NCBI RefSeq assembly: GCF_050908995.1
Contig: NC_135133.1
Coordinates: forward strand, 1,468,001 to 1,532,000
DNA: 64,000 bases
Direction: 5' to 3'
DNA from: Andrena cerasifolii
Lineage: Eukaryota > Arthropoda > Insecta > Hymenoptera > Andrenidae
In this document: positions 1 to 11,485 of the stretch, piece by piece
Position numbering within the stretch: the stretch's first letter is position 1
Layout: each line of letters starts with the position of its first letter
Notes under the pieces: generated by a model
What the model was told of the DNA's origin: nothing
Database searches by the model: none
What the model saw: the letters and a program-made list of their open reading frames with translations, nothing else
Program-made: the position numbers and the translations under genes

Positions 1-2212
1 ATGTTTGATGGAATAAAATTTCTCTGAACAGTGACATGTACCTACTAGTCTTGGCCTTAATAGTTCTTCAGGTAGAAGTAACAGTTTCGAAGCAAATCGT
101 GTCAGATTACAGTATCACGGTCGACCGTACGATGAATCTCTCAGTAAGTCCCCTAATGGATCTCTCATTGAGTTCGGCGATAAATTTCGCAGTAACTTCT
201 ATAATAAGTCTTCTAGAGGATTTCATGAGCTTGGTACAAGTGTCACAGCAGACTACGATTCGCATCTCAGCAAACCATTACTCGTTCATAGGTACTCATT
301 TTCTTCTACTTAGATATTTATCCGGCATCTTTCATTTCACAATTTCTATTTCACTATTCTTCCTCTCAGATTAGTATTTGATTACATTGTTTTTATGTTT
401 CTTCTTTTTCTTCAAAAAGTTTTCCTTAGGTAATTCTGCTTTCCAAGTTAGCTACTATGCTGGTTACTTTATGACACGTCGATCATTTCTTCCAGTTGCT
501 GCAGAGGGATTTCGATGGCAATGGAATATGGCATAGTACACGTGAAATAAGGGAGGGTTTAAGTCATCATTTAGTTGGTTTTGAATTTGTTTACAAAGTA
601 CAGGACGTAGAAGTTTATGAATTCTTATACAGCTTGCCTTCGAGGATAGGCAAGAATTGCAAACTTTGAGGTCCCGTACTTTTTAAACAAATGCAAAACC
701 AAGAAATTTATCAGTTAAACACACCTTTATTTCACTTGGAATACCACATCTTTCAGTTTCATCGGAATTCCTATTCATCAAGTACAAAAACAAGTCGATT
801 TAATGTAGAATGACCTCTTTGGATGATGAAGCAAAATCAAACGAATGATTATTCCACCGATTAAAGCAACATAGGTATTATCTCTGTCTCAGAATATGAA
901 GAACAAATATCGTAAAAAAATATGAAGAAAATAAAAATAACACATTATTTCATATACTATTATATTACATTACAGTGTTATACATGTAGTGCTACAAATG
1001 CTAGTCTTTCAAGGACCACTTTCTCGTAAGGCACCTAGGCCATTCTCCTTTCTTAAAAAGAGCAAAACATCCACAGTCCAAACGTTTTCACATATTGGCA
1101 ACCAACGAACACTCGAATTCAATAACCTGTAACTGAAAATTACACATATGTATGTACGATGAAGTATACACGACAAATCGAATTCCCTCGTAAGCTCAGA
1201 AGATCAATCGTACGGCACTGCCTGTCGACGTGTCACGGTTTAGCCAGCTACATTTTCACCCCATACAGAACGGATCGATTGGCGTCAATTGCCCGTGATT
1301 CGTACACGCTCGTGCTTTATGCGTTATATTTACGATGACAGTCTCCGGGACGCCAGTCGAAGAATCGCTGAAACGCTCGCCGATGCGTTCAGGGTCTGGG
1401 AAATTGAATTTAGCTAGCTGTTTCGTCGTTTCGACAAACGATTTTCCAACCAGAGAACAATCCTTTATCGATATCTTGTCACCTGCCACGTTTCGCACCA
1501 GCAGGTTCGCTCGAAGACACTGGACGTCGATTTATTTTAACCTGAAAGTGCGAGACAAATTCTGGAGTAGGAAGATCTCAAAGAATCTTAAATAATTTGC
1601 AAAAATTCCGCATCTTCCTTACATTTCCTGCATTCCGCAATAATCATTCTTACAAAGGGACAACTCTTAAATGTCCCGTCCACGCGGGAGCTGGGCTCGC
1701 TTATCTTTGAGGAACGAAATTACGACACCATTCGGAGCTTCCAATTTACAAGAGGGATCTCTGAAAGTCGCTTTAATTGCAGGCGTTTAACGACGTTACG
1801 GTCGACGCGAGTTTTCGTCGATGCAAGAATAAAATCGACGGTTCGTGGGGAAGTTAAATCCGTATCCTTTACGGAATTTCCTTGGCGACACGGTCTAAAT
1901 GCAAATGCAGAGAGCGTTAAATATAGACGGTCCCGGATGGATAATGAAATTTGTCCACGGCCTCGATACCTTTCCCCCACCTTGGAGGAATTAATGATAT
2001 AAATCACTTTACGTCTACTGGCGCCTACTTTTCGTGATATAAGGGACGGAGGGTAATTATCGCCGGCCAACTTCTCCTATCGCGACTGCCTCCTCCAGAC
2101 GCTTTGTGACCGGTAATTGAGAAAAATTACTTATCGCTCGGCCGCTTCCTCGAGGGGCCCAATTATTTCCTGCTTGCGACCTTTGCATCTGTTCAGCGTT
2201 ATGGCGACGTCT
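1..2212. other. No gene recognised; single-copy-looking DNA
   Basis: Short ORFs occur on both strands but none resembles a known protein or has a convincing exon structure. About 1200-2160 is noticeably richer in CG and less repetitive than the AT-rich DNA before it, as often seen for unique islands between transposons. I see no inverted repeats, target-site duplications or RNA genes here. It could be intronic or intergenic; nothing in the sequence decides. Confidence 0.5.
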
Positions 2213-2380
2213 TTAGGGTGCGTCCAGACCTGAGCCGAGCCCCGAACCGAACTCGCCTAATGCCAGTTTTCCACATCTGGGCTTATATATTTGTTCTCAG
2301 ACATGCTCAGTCGGGAGGACAAGAGCTCCTCAGCTTTTAGAACCCGGGTCAGAACTGAGCGCGAACTCTATCTGTGCAAG

Positions 2381-2445
2381 GGTTGCCAGAAGTAGAGACG
2401 CGATACGTCATAACCCGTCCCTGACGGTCTCTACTTCTGGCAACC
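2381..2445. repeat. Short perfect hairpin
   Basis: GGTTGCCAGAAGTAGAGA at the left is followed about 29 bases later by its exact reverse complement. Part of the loop (tacgtcataaccc) recurs near 2969 in the same element, so it is probably a remnant of an internal repeat. Confidence 0.7.
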
Positions 2446-3074
2446 ATAGCTATTATTATGAAGTGAAGTGGATTGGAAGGCCTCGGGTTTACTAATTACA
2501 CTTTTATTTCTAACAGGTAACTTTAATAATAAGACACACTTAATTAAATCAGGAAAAGACAAGAATATCCTCGAATACTCTGCTGCGCGTGAGTAACTTA
2601 ATGATAATGACTGCTCATCTTAGAGTCGCGTATTAGGACTGAACTACTCTTGTTTTGGGGGTCCTATTATATGTACTCTTTTTGGTGGTGGGGTACAGGG
2701 TGATGCGTCCATGGTTGCGCATCCACGGTGACGTGTCTGCCGTGACACGAACCTTGTACTTTTTTGATAAGGCGTCCGAGTCATGAACGGGCCCAGGTAA
2801 TTCGTCACTGAGCAACTAATGGTAAATAGTAAATAATTAATAGTAAATATTTACTATTAGACGGCTGTTTTGATGAACGTATTTTTAGCCAATTCATAAC
2901 ACTGTACAGTATACTATACGACTTGTGCACACCATGCGAGGATTCCCCCTTTACTACTCCCTAGTACGTCATAACCCATCCCTGTTGTCCCCACTTCTGG
3001 CATCCCTGATCTGTACCTCGCTAGCTCTCTACGGGATTTACAAGCGTACGTTTCGAAATGTCTATAGGACACTC

Positions 3075-3413
3075 TACGTTAGCGAAGGCCAGTTCAAGCT
3101 ATTTGGGAGCCCGGGCTCCATGATGTTTATCATAGCCGCGCGGAAGCGGAGATCGAAAGCCAATGATAACGTGGGCGCGCCAGGGATAGGGAAACCTGTA
3201 AGAGAGTGGCAGCGATCACTGGGGCCTCCATGAATCCCAGTCATCCAACCCTATTGTACGGGTATGAGGCTGCACCGCACACTACTACAGTTTTCCCTAT
3301 CCGTGGCGCGCCCACGTTATCATTGGCTTTTGAGCTCCCCTTCCGCGCGGCTATGGTAAACATCATGGAACCCGAGCTCCCAAATGGCTTGAACTGGCCT
3401 TCGCTGCTCTACG
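3075..3413. repeat. Nested inverted repeat, arms about 120 bp
   Basis: Left arm about 3075-3196 and right arm about 3291-3413 are reverse complements with few mismatches, for example AACGTGGGCGCGCC against GGCGCGCCCACGTT. The arms are GC-rich compared with the host element. Apparent ORFs across this stretch are mirror translations of the two arms and not genes. It looks like a MITE inserted in the 2.2-3.8 kb element; I could not see a clear target duplication. Confidence 0.7.
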
Positions 3414-3783
3414 TTTATGACCAACTTGTTTTAAGGGATAGGGATGCATCACTACAGTTGTTCATGCTATGTGGGTGTGTCATTCCTTTGATGCGACGGG
3501 CCATTACCGATCTCGGCTGGGATAGAGCCCGAACATCGTGGCGAGCCTGCCTTTCCGTTTGTCCAGGGTCCCGAGGTCCCTTCCTCGGTGTCACATGGCA
3601 GGCAAACCTTCAGTCTGTACAACTCTAAACACTATCAGTCTTTTAATTTTTAGCTGCTGCGAGCCACGGCACTAAACAGGCGAGAATCGGTAGAAATATG
3701 CGTTTCACAAGTAGGAACGTGGCATTATGGTACCTGAAGTGGTGTTCTGGTTGGGGCTCGGCTCAGCCCTAGACGTACCCTTA

Positions 3784-4485
3784 AGGAGAATTCCCACGCG
3801 CCGGGAAAATTCACCTTTTCATTGTGTATCTCACGCGGAGAGTGCTCGGTGACTCTTAAACAGTATGATGGACGTGGTGTAGTTAAGTGTGCATAAATTT
3901 GTTGAGCTGGGTATGCTAACGTTGTGGATTGTTCTACTGTGCCTTACAGAGATATAAACTGATTGCCGAAATCGTACAGGTCTCCTAAAGCGTACCTTAT
4001 CAATTTCTTTGCTATTATTGAATATGAACGACATCTGAAGGTAATGAAAATAAGAAAATAAATTAGCGATGAGAAATATAAACAAAATGCTACAAACAAA
4101 TAAAAAAAATCAATTATGATTGATGTAAACACCATTATTTAATCTCGAATAACCTTGTGTTGCAAGTCGTTGAAATCACCTAAACATCCAATATTCTGCT
4201 AGGAATAAAAAATTGTATTTCGCCGTTAAAAAAATAGAGAAGACCTTAAAATCTCCAAAAAAAAACCCACTTACACAAAATTTATTACGGGTATGCTGTG
4301 GGCCCCTCTGCACGATACATCTTTTGCAAATAAAATTTGTCCATATCTCTAAAAATAACGGAGATATTCCAGGTGAGCAACGTTATTGGGCCACCCTTAT
4401 AACATACAATATCGTCAGTGGTAGGTATGATTTAGGCAACTCTCCCCTATAGTGACGTAACAGTAATGGTTATCGAACATATGAA
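3784..4485. other. AT-rich spacer, no feature seen
   Basis: Only short ORFs of low-complexity AT-rich composition. No inverted repeats or similarity to other parts of the window were noticed. Confidence 0.5.
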
Positions 4486-4912
4486 GGGTTCAGAAGCCAA
4501 TTAGTGTAAGTCCATTAGCATTGAAACCGACTGTTTGTCTCCTGAATAATTTTGCCTAAACTCCATTCCATGTAAGAGTAGACCTACGCCCCCCCCCCCC
4601 CGCGTTTTCCAACCGATCTGCGCAGCTTCGACTACTACCTACGCACGCGATTGGTTGTTGCGCTTTCTCTGTCTGTTTCTTACCAATCAACAGCCTTCTC
4701 AAAGTCATCGATGCGCGGAACGAGTCTACTGTTAAGTGGAATTCAATGCAGTAATTCCGTGGTCAATATAAGTGCCGCCATCTATTGCTTACGTATAAAA
4801 GTAGTAACTAATTGACTTATAAACTTGAAAGTGTTAACAATGAAGAGGTTTTTGAACTACGTAACTCATTTTCAGGGAAAGTTGAACTCACACTAATTGG
4901 CTTCTGAATCCT
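4486..4912. repeat. Inverted repeat pair, possible MITE
   Basis: About 25 bp at 4486-4510 (gggttcagaagccaattagt and onward) is repeated in inverse at 4888-4912. Outside it, a related 'tatagtga-gtaacag' motif appears as a direct repeat at 4450 and 4917. A C homopolymer lies near 4590-4602. No transposase and no clear target duplication. Confidence 0.4.
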
Positions 4913-7480
4913 CCGTATAGTGATGTAACAGCAAGTTGGTATACAGTTCCTTTAAGTATGTTGTAGATAAGTCAGAAGGCCAGAGATGTTTTGAGCAAAC
5001 TTTTTTGCTTATTAGTGTCGTAGGGTATTAGAGTGTGTAGAGTTGAACAAATGGCAAATAATATGTTCGGTAGCTGTTATCCTCAAGAATATTGCTTTAG
5101 AAACCACTGGAGACAGTCTCAGGTTAACCACTATACATATCTCTACAAGGCATAGTACACACTCACAAAGTTCACATGGTTCCTCCGGAACAACTACATT
5201 AGGCTCAATGGAGAAGGTGGCCCTGTTTAGGAAGGAACAACTTCTCCGTCGTGCCTATGTGGTCTCCCAGAAGGAATCATATGGACTGGGTGTAGGTACA
5301 TTTATTGTTGTGACATCGAAATCATAACTGAATAACGGTGCACGCTGCACACACAATGGTTGACTGGGGTCTGTGTGTTCTGTGGGAATATCGTATGCAT
5401 GCTGACTGGTAGTTAAAAAAAGTACGTGCTTTTTGTGGATCGTAATGACACTATTGAATTGGACAGTTTTTAGTAGGAGAGGTGAGCATGTGCATCTTAT
5501 TAATATCTCGGGGAATGGGAAACTTCAGTTATTTTCCTTATCTATACTAGTCCCATGGTTCATAAATATTATTTACGAAGGAGGGTAAAACGAAATTCTG
5601 GGTCTTTTTAGCTGCACATACATACATACAAGGCTGATGCAAATAAAGTAATTTCGAAGCATCTGCGGAATGTCAAATGCTGAATTCGTTATGCGAAGAT
5701 AAATGAACGTTTGTGTAATTATTTAGGTATCTAGAATGCATTTCAAGGTTAATGAAAAGCTTGTCACACCATCCAACACGGGAGTTACCACTGAAATTGC
5801 CGAGAAAAAAGCAACAAATTTAACAAGTATTTCCTGGATAAGCCCCATCAGGGATCATTGTGTACCGCGTTTTCCGGTGTCAGCAATGAAAAAGTTATTC
5901 CCGCAAATTTTTGACCGTGGAGACGGGAATGGGCCGCGCGGAAGCGAAAATATTTACAATTAATTTCGACGCGAGAATGGAGCCCATCAATTAATCCCGC
6001 CACGGGCGGTAGCCGAGCTTCCACGAATTCCAATTTGGCAGAAAATTACGCGCCACGCGTTCGACGCTAGGACAATGCGAATTCGGCGTGAAACATCGGG
6101 AAGGTTGGGTACGGGCCAAAGTGCAGAATGAAACAGCTGCACCTCGTGGACGTCAAACAATGGCGGCACGCGACGCAACGAGGGCAAATGTTTCGCGCAC
6201 CGACGTTGGATCGCTCGCATTCAGGTCTAACGAAGCGTGTTTCTAACTGACAACGATTTACGCCTCGTTTTGGGACTCATTACGTCCACTGTTGCAATAT
6301 GTTCAGGATTTACCGTTGATAAAATCTTCCTTTAGGAATATTCGATATTTAAATTATTACAGCTGCTGCTACTCTTTGCTTCCCTTTGCAACGTAAAGGT
6401 AGGATCTCCAAGACGCGATCCGCCCCGGCCAAATCCTAAGCACCGCTGCTCTTATGGAGAAGCATGCAATCGTTTCCCTAGACGCGTTTTTCGACCGCTG
6501 TGTCAGCGCATCTGCCTCAGCAGCTACCTAGGCTACTCGAGACGCAACACAATGCGATGGGTGTCTGTTTTCCGCTATTATGGCGAAATCTCCTAGCTTG
6601 CGACCCGCCGCCGGTGACCAAAACATGACTCCACCAGAAGCAGTCTAGCCGCGACCGCCCCGCGATCCATCACCACAGTGGGGCAGAATCCCAAGAAATA
6701 GGGGAAAAATGCAACATCCCATTTTTAGCACTGAAAATGACGAACATTATGAAGGAAGTTCATAAAGGAAGAGGTAGCATACAACTCATACGAAGGTTCG
6801 ACGTTATTTAAAAAAATAACGTCAATAATTCCAATAAAACTAAAAGAATTTGATAAATATACCTACATACTATGGAAAGTGCAGAAATATTTGTGAACCT
6901 GTATCCATGTTATCCCGGTACCAATATACTAAATAAATAGGTACTCTGCACAAAGTGTTAATACATTCCCACGAAATTAAACAATATTTGGACAACCTTC
7001 CAATCGGCTAATTGGGAGAAGGGACCCAAGTGGCCAGAAATAAAGATTTTAAAAAGTATAGAAAAGATTGTATGTATGCTAAAAATATTCTCATTGCGAT
7101 ACAAACAAAGAAGTTCTAAACTTTTTATCGACTTCTTCAGATGCAGTACTAGATACTTTTCTAGGTATCTTTGCCAAAAAATACCAAAAGCCTTATAAAT
7201 GTAGGATCGTCGGGGTTTTACAAAACGAACAACCAAACACACCAGTGCAATGAGAATAAATAAAATGTAACGATGGAATATTAGTCTAAAAGAACAAAGA
7301 AATACAGAAGACAATAGCAACGTAACTGTGCTCTTAGCACGCTTTCCACGACTCACTCTAAAGGCGATGGCACGACCGCCGAGCACAGCCTCGATTCGGC
7401 CGTCTTCGCCGAACTTCGTCCTCCGCCGACCTCCGTCTTCCGTGCGAGAATGTAACGCATGCCGGCCGCTGCTGCCATTC
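4913..7480. other. Intergenic or intronic DNA without a recognised gene
   Basis: AT-rich flanks surround a GC-richer, unique-looking island at about 5840-6670. ORFs on both strands of the island read as random. A 142-codon minus-strand ORF at 6958-7386 is hydrophobic because of T-rich composition and has no recognisable domain. Confidence 0.45.
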
Positions 7481-7770
7481 CTACATAAACAATAAAGAAT
7501 TTCTTAATACGCTGAAATGAATATTTCACATTTTCACTCTCGACTGCGGGGTGCTGACCTCGAATTGCAGCGGTCGACCATACCTGTTTCAAAAATAAAA
7601 TAATTTCTAATTTTTCATCGTATGGCTATGGAAGTAACACCAGTGGATTACTGGCGTTCTCTCAATTAAAATCATATCAAATGTGATACAAATAGGACTA
7701 CTTTTACACAAGGGTGAAATATTCATTACAGCGTTATAAGAAATTCTGTAACATCAATGGATTGCTGGCG
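7481..7770. repeat. Inverted remnant of a foldback family
   Basis: The stretch around 7490-7545 (aagaatttcttaatacgctg) recurs inverted at 7711-7760. The associated 'cattggtgtcac...gcgttctcccaattaaa' block is also found near 10480-10540, 41540-41620 and 43800-43880. These are arms of the same dispersed foldback family that forms the big structure at 38.7-44.2 kb. Confidence 0.6.
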
Positions 7771-8882
7771 TTCTCCCAATTAAAATTATCCAAAATGTCA
7801 TGCAAGTCGGAGTACTTTTACACAAGTAATACAAATCATAAAAGTAGTAGGTATTTTTTATCACATTCTCTTATTTTATGGAGCAGGGAAAGAAAAACTA
7901 CAAACTTGTGGTACTTATTTGAAATCGTATCGGGGAACCCCCGAATAGTTCGACCAGAAAAGAGAATAAATATAAGGAAAGTAACCGAAATAAACGTACT
8001 AAAAGACTCATTTTTGAACCTATTTAAAAATAATATGAAAAACTATATTTACTCAGTGTTCCGTGTTGCGGGACAAAAGCGGGCTCAGAGCGAAGCGAAA
8101 ATTCATTTCTTGTTTACAGCGGGCGATTTAATAATTTTCGAAGCGAAATTCATTCATTCGTTTATAACTAGGAAATTGTTTGTTTTCGAAGGTTTCGTCG
8201 GGAAGCATTTGTCTGCCAGATGTTGAAAAAAGGCAATCGACCTCGTGCCGTTTTTCAAGGATTTCGACTTTCTTCGCTCTGAGTTAATGAGTATATTGCT
8301 CCATCGGAGGGTTCCACTGCTGACCCGCGGGACAATACGGTTATAAATCGCGACCATCCATGGCGAGAGTCTGGCCAATCAATTTGGCTAAAGTCCATTT
8401 CATATATATTGACCTGTGAGTTCGGTTTCGCGAGCAGCGCGCGAGGAGAAATCAGCCACCACCACCTGACGAGCGTGGATTGGCAGTTGAAGTTCCTGGG
8501 CCCCCGAAGGGTATGGTGAGATAACGGGAACGCTGCTCGACTCCGTCTGAACGAAGCCGTGTGGCTGATGTTTATTCTTAGCGTAGTAGTTGTGTGCCGG
8601 GACCGGCAGACTTCAGCTACCGCTGATGGAGGGGGAAACACCTACAGGAGCGGTGGTAATGTTGCGTGAACTGCGCCTGTGTCAGTCACACGCACATAAC
8701 CACCGCTCTTGTGGTAGCTGGAACCCGGCGACTATCCCCACAATTTCTTGGAATTCTTTGGTCGAGAGTGAGAGAATCCGAGAACGAGTGAGAGCGGACA
8801 AAAGAGTTACACGTAGTTGCCGTCGACTACGAAAGAGAGAAAGCATGATACTTCGTCTCGCTTCGTCGTTCACGTGCATCGC

Positions 8883-9400
8883 ACGCTCCAGAGTTGGGCA
8901 AAAGTTTATCTAAATACAAATTTCAAATAACGAACAAAAGATCAATAATTTTTATTCATTATTCGAGGCTCGAATAATCGAAGTTATCTTTATTCGACGA
9001 ATAAAGATAATTTTTTATTGGATCAGAATTTTTTCGACGAATAAAGATAACTTTTTTATTCGATGAGAATTTATTTGACAAATAACGATACATTTTATTC
9101 GAAGGTTTTATTCGAATAAATGCGTCGCATAAATTTTTCATCCGCAGCATTTATCTTTTCGAAGCCTTCGAATAAAGCCACGAATAAGTTTCGTCGAGCG
9201 TGTTTATTCGAGCCGCTGAAGGTCGAGCCCGGCCGAGTGGTGAGCGACGAACACAAAGGACCGGCGACGGCGACTTGGAGTCTTGGTGACTCACCATGTT
9301 TCGACGCTGACGAAAGTTAAAAATTTATCGACGTATTTATTCGAATAAAACCTTCGAATAAAAAATTATCTTTATTCGTCGAATAAATTCTCATCCAATA
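8883..9400. repeat. TTCGAATAA-rich degenerate array with a hAT-like end
   Basis: Begins with CAGAGTTGGGCAAAAG, close to the end (CAGAGATGGGCA) of the hAT-like element at 38680, then runs into many degenerate TTATTCGA/TCGAATAAA units in both orientations. The same pairing of end and array appears at 38680-38775, 41310-41420 and 43990-44237. No opposite end was found here, so this is a truncated copy. Confidence 0.6.
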
Positions 9401-9570
9401 AAATGTACATGCAATTACATGTAAATACTGTTACATTTTTCATTATAAGTTATCTTCAGCATTACAATGTCTGTACAGCATTTATTCGTGAGGACTCTGA
9501 CTCGCTCTCGTGCCATCTCGCTCTCGCCTTCGGCAAGAAAGAAGCGAGAAACGAACGCTCGGAATCGTGT

Positions 9571-9735
9571 TCAGAGTTAGGAGCGATGGGGCCGCAGTGA
9601 ATGGAGGGGGAAATACCTACAGGAGTGGTGGTTATGTGTGCATGAACTGCGCTTGCGTCAGTCACGCACACATTACCACCACTCCTGTAGGTGCTTCCCC
9701 CTCCATCACTGCGGCCCCATCGCTCCTAACTCTGA
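9571..9735. repeat. Near-perfect long hairpin, ~71-bp arms
   Basis: Arm 9571-9641 (tcagagttaggagcgatggg...) pairs with 9664-9735 with only a handful of mismatches and a loop of about 22 bases. A diverged relative sits at about 8632-8722. Transcription across it would give a long double-stranded RNA stem. Confidence 0.85.
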
Positions 9736-10208
9736 TCGTGTCCCGTCTATGTACTCAAAGTGGTGAGGATGCTTCGCTGCGTGCGGCGTACCTCATGGAC
9801 ACGAATTCCCACCGCGCGACGAGTAGGCGTAGCCCGAGAGAGAGAGCGAACGTAGAGAAAATGAGCACCGAGGCAGGCAAGCCTGGTGGGAGAATACCCC
9901 TCGCGAAGCTCACCGGCCAATATATATGAAATGGACTTTAGTTTTGGTAAGCAGATGTCTAATTTTCAACCTCTACGTTGTGAAGAGGGAGAGGGTGGTT
10001 CCTCCTACACCGTCGAACTTACAGAGGGAAGGTCCCTCCTTTCCAAGGAAAATTTGGCCAATCAGCAAGGTTCTTTGCTCGTTCTGGTCATCGTTCGGAC
10101 CACGCAATCCGAGCAGCCTTCATAAAACAAAGTTTTCACAATTATTGTAATTACCGTATGGATTACAGAGGCTACATCGATGTAATCAGGGTTTTGGATA
10201 AGTTACAC

Positions 10209-10441
10209 CAGGCCTGTCCAGGGATTTGCTCGCATGAGCAGCCACGACAAGCCGCGAGTTGCTGTTCGCTCTTGGAGGCACCGAGCTAGGCCCAAGAGTG
10301 AAAGGTCTTCTTGGTGGGGGAATCTGTGAACGCCACTATCATCACTCTTTTACGGCTGCCGCGCTTGCCGTCGCTCTTGCCTTCGCTCGCAACCACCCGC
10401 GGCTTCTCTTCGAGGGCAAGAGCAAACGTTGGACAGGCCTG
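10209..10441. mobile_element. hAT-like MITE with perfect 8-bp duplication
   Basis: Ends read CAGGCCTGTCCAGGGATTTG and the inverse ...GGACAGGCCTG. The 8 bases AGTTACAC flank both ends (10201-10208 and 10442-10449). An 8-bp duplication with a CA...TG end is diagnostic of the hAT superfamily. At 233 bp with no ORF it is a non-autonomous derivative. Confidence 0.85.
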
Positions 10442-10479
10442 AGTTACACTCTCGTCGAGCTCCAGGGTGAGCCAGGAAT

Positions 10480-11030
10480 CATTGGTGTCACTTCCATATC
10501 GATACGATAAAGAATAAATAATTTCTTAATACGCTGTAATGAATATTTAGAGATGCCGGCTGGCACCACGTGGCGAGGTCAACCCCCGTGGTGCCTCGCC
10601 GAATTTTATGGCTTTCGACCCGGGGTTGAAACACCATTAAGAAGTGAGAAATGTCCAGGATTTCCACTTTTCTCATCAGATCTTTGTAAAAACAACGCCA
10701 ATCGATTCCTTATGTTTCGCCGACGAAACTAACACCAAGAACGACGTGATTCGGACCATAATGAAGGAAATCCCATGAAAAATTTATTTGCCTAATTTCA
10801 AGCTAACTTCGTTAAAAATAGCCCGATTTACATGAATTTTGGTATGATTTTCATTGGAAAAACATAAGGAAACCATCGGTGTCACTTCCATATCGATACG
10901 ATAAACAATAACAATCTGGTTTTTCTGAAACAGGTGTGCCGACCGTTAGAATAGACCCTTTAAAGTGCTTGAACCCAAACGGGACCCTCAACACGGAGCC
11001 TGAGGTCCGCTCGCCGCGGCGGATCGCGTC
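10480..11030. repeat. Foldback-family fragment
   Basis: Carries the 'ggtgtcacttccatatcgatacgataaa' block twice (about 10486 and 10880) in direct orientation and the 'ttcttaatacgctg' block once. Both are shared with 7.5 kb and with the arms at 41.5 and 43.8 kb. A short hairpin lies at about 10557-10605. Confidence 0.5.
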
Positions 11031-11048
11031 TTGGAGATCCTACCTTAA

Positions 11049-11400
11049 GGGGTCGTCCTTAAATTACGTAAGGCTATTGGAGGGGGGGGGGAGGGGGTCG
11101 CGAATTTCTTACGTTTTCTTACAAGGGGGGGGGGGTCAGGTAGCGTCTTACGTAATATTTTTTAATCTAATTTTCAATAAATACAAATTCCAGAAAAGTA
11201 GTTTTGGTTTAAATTTCCCGAAACCGAGTTAAATGAATTATATAAACCTTTAAAAGAATTTGAATAACTGAACAAATTAAATGTAAAAAGTATTACGTAA
11301 GAAGGGGGTTGCAATATCAAATCTTACGAATTCTTATACTGGGCGAGGGAGGGGGTAAGAAATAGCCGAAATTACCCTTACGTAATTTAAGGACGGGCCC
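11049..11400. mobile_element. MITE with CGTCCTTAAATTACGTAAGG termini
   Basis: The left end (11049-11074) and right end (11375-11400) are inverted copies of gg..CGTCCTTAAATTACGTAAGG. Inside are several long G tracts (around 11080-11135) and tacgtaa motifs, again partly mirrored (gagggggtaagaaatag). 352 bp, no ORF, no obvious target duplication. Confidence 0.75.
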
Positions 11401-11485
11401 TGAGACAAAACAGGGCTACCGTAAACCGGGGTCCACACGCAGGGACTCTGTTGCGCGCGTTTCAAGCGCCACTTGTTCCTAGTGT

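Larger units (their letters stand above)
2216..3780. mobile_element. Harbinger-like TIR element with TTA duplication
   Basis: The two ends form an imperfect inverted repeat of about 38 bp. The left end runs GGGTGCGTCCAGACCTGAGC and the right end is its near reverse complement, ending GACGTACCC. Each end abuts TTA (2213-2215 and 3781-3783), the three-base duplication typical of PIF/Harbinger elements. No transposase is recognisable inside, so it would be non-autonomous. The interior holds two further palindromes (2381-2445 and about 3075-3413). The superfamily rests on the 3-bp duplication alone. Confidence 0.6.
8330..9960. mobile_element. Foldback element with mirrored arms
   Basis: The segment at 8391-8422 (taaagtccatttcatatata...) is the inverse of 9909-9938, and similarity continues outward and inward through gcgaag/cttcgcgag-type sequence. 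Two related hairpins (about 8632-8722 and 9571-9735), both containing gatggagggggaaa, lie at mirrored positions in the arms. TTCGAATAA arrays fill the centre. No transposase is visible. True ends were not determined. Confidence 0.5.

Noticed and set aside
36..374. 112-codon ORF with a hydrophobic start that could be read as a signal peptide
   Set aside because: No recognisable domain, AT-rich composition and no splice or promoter evidence; indistinguishable from chance.
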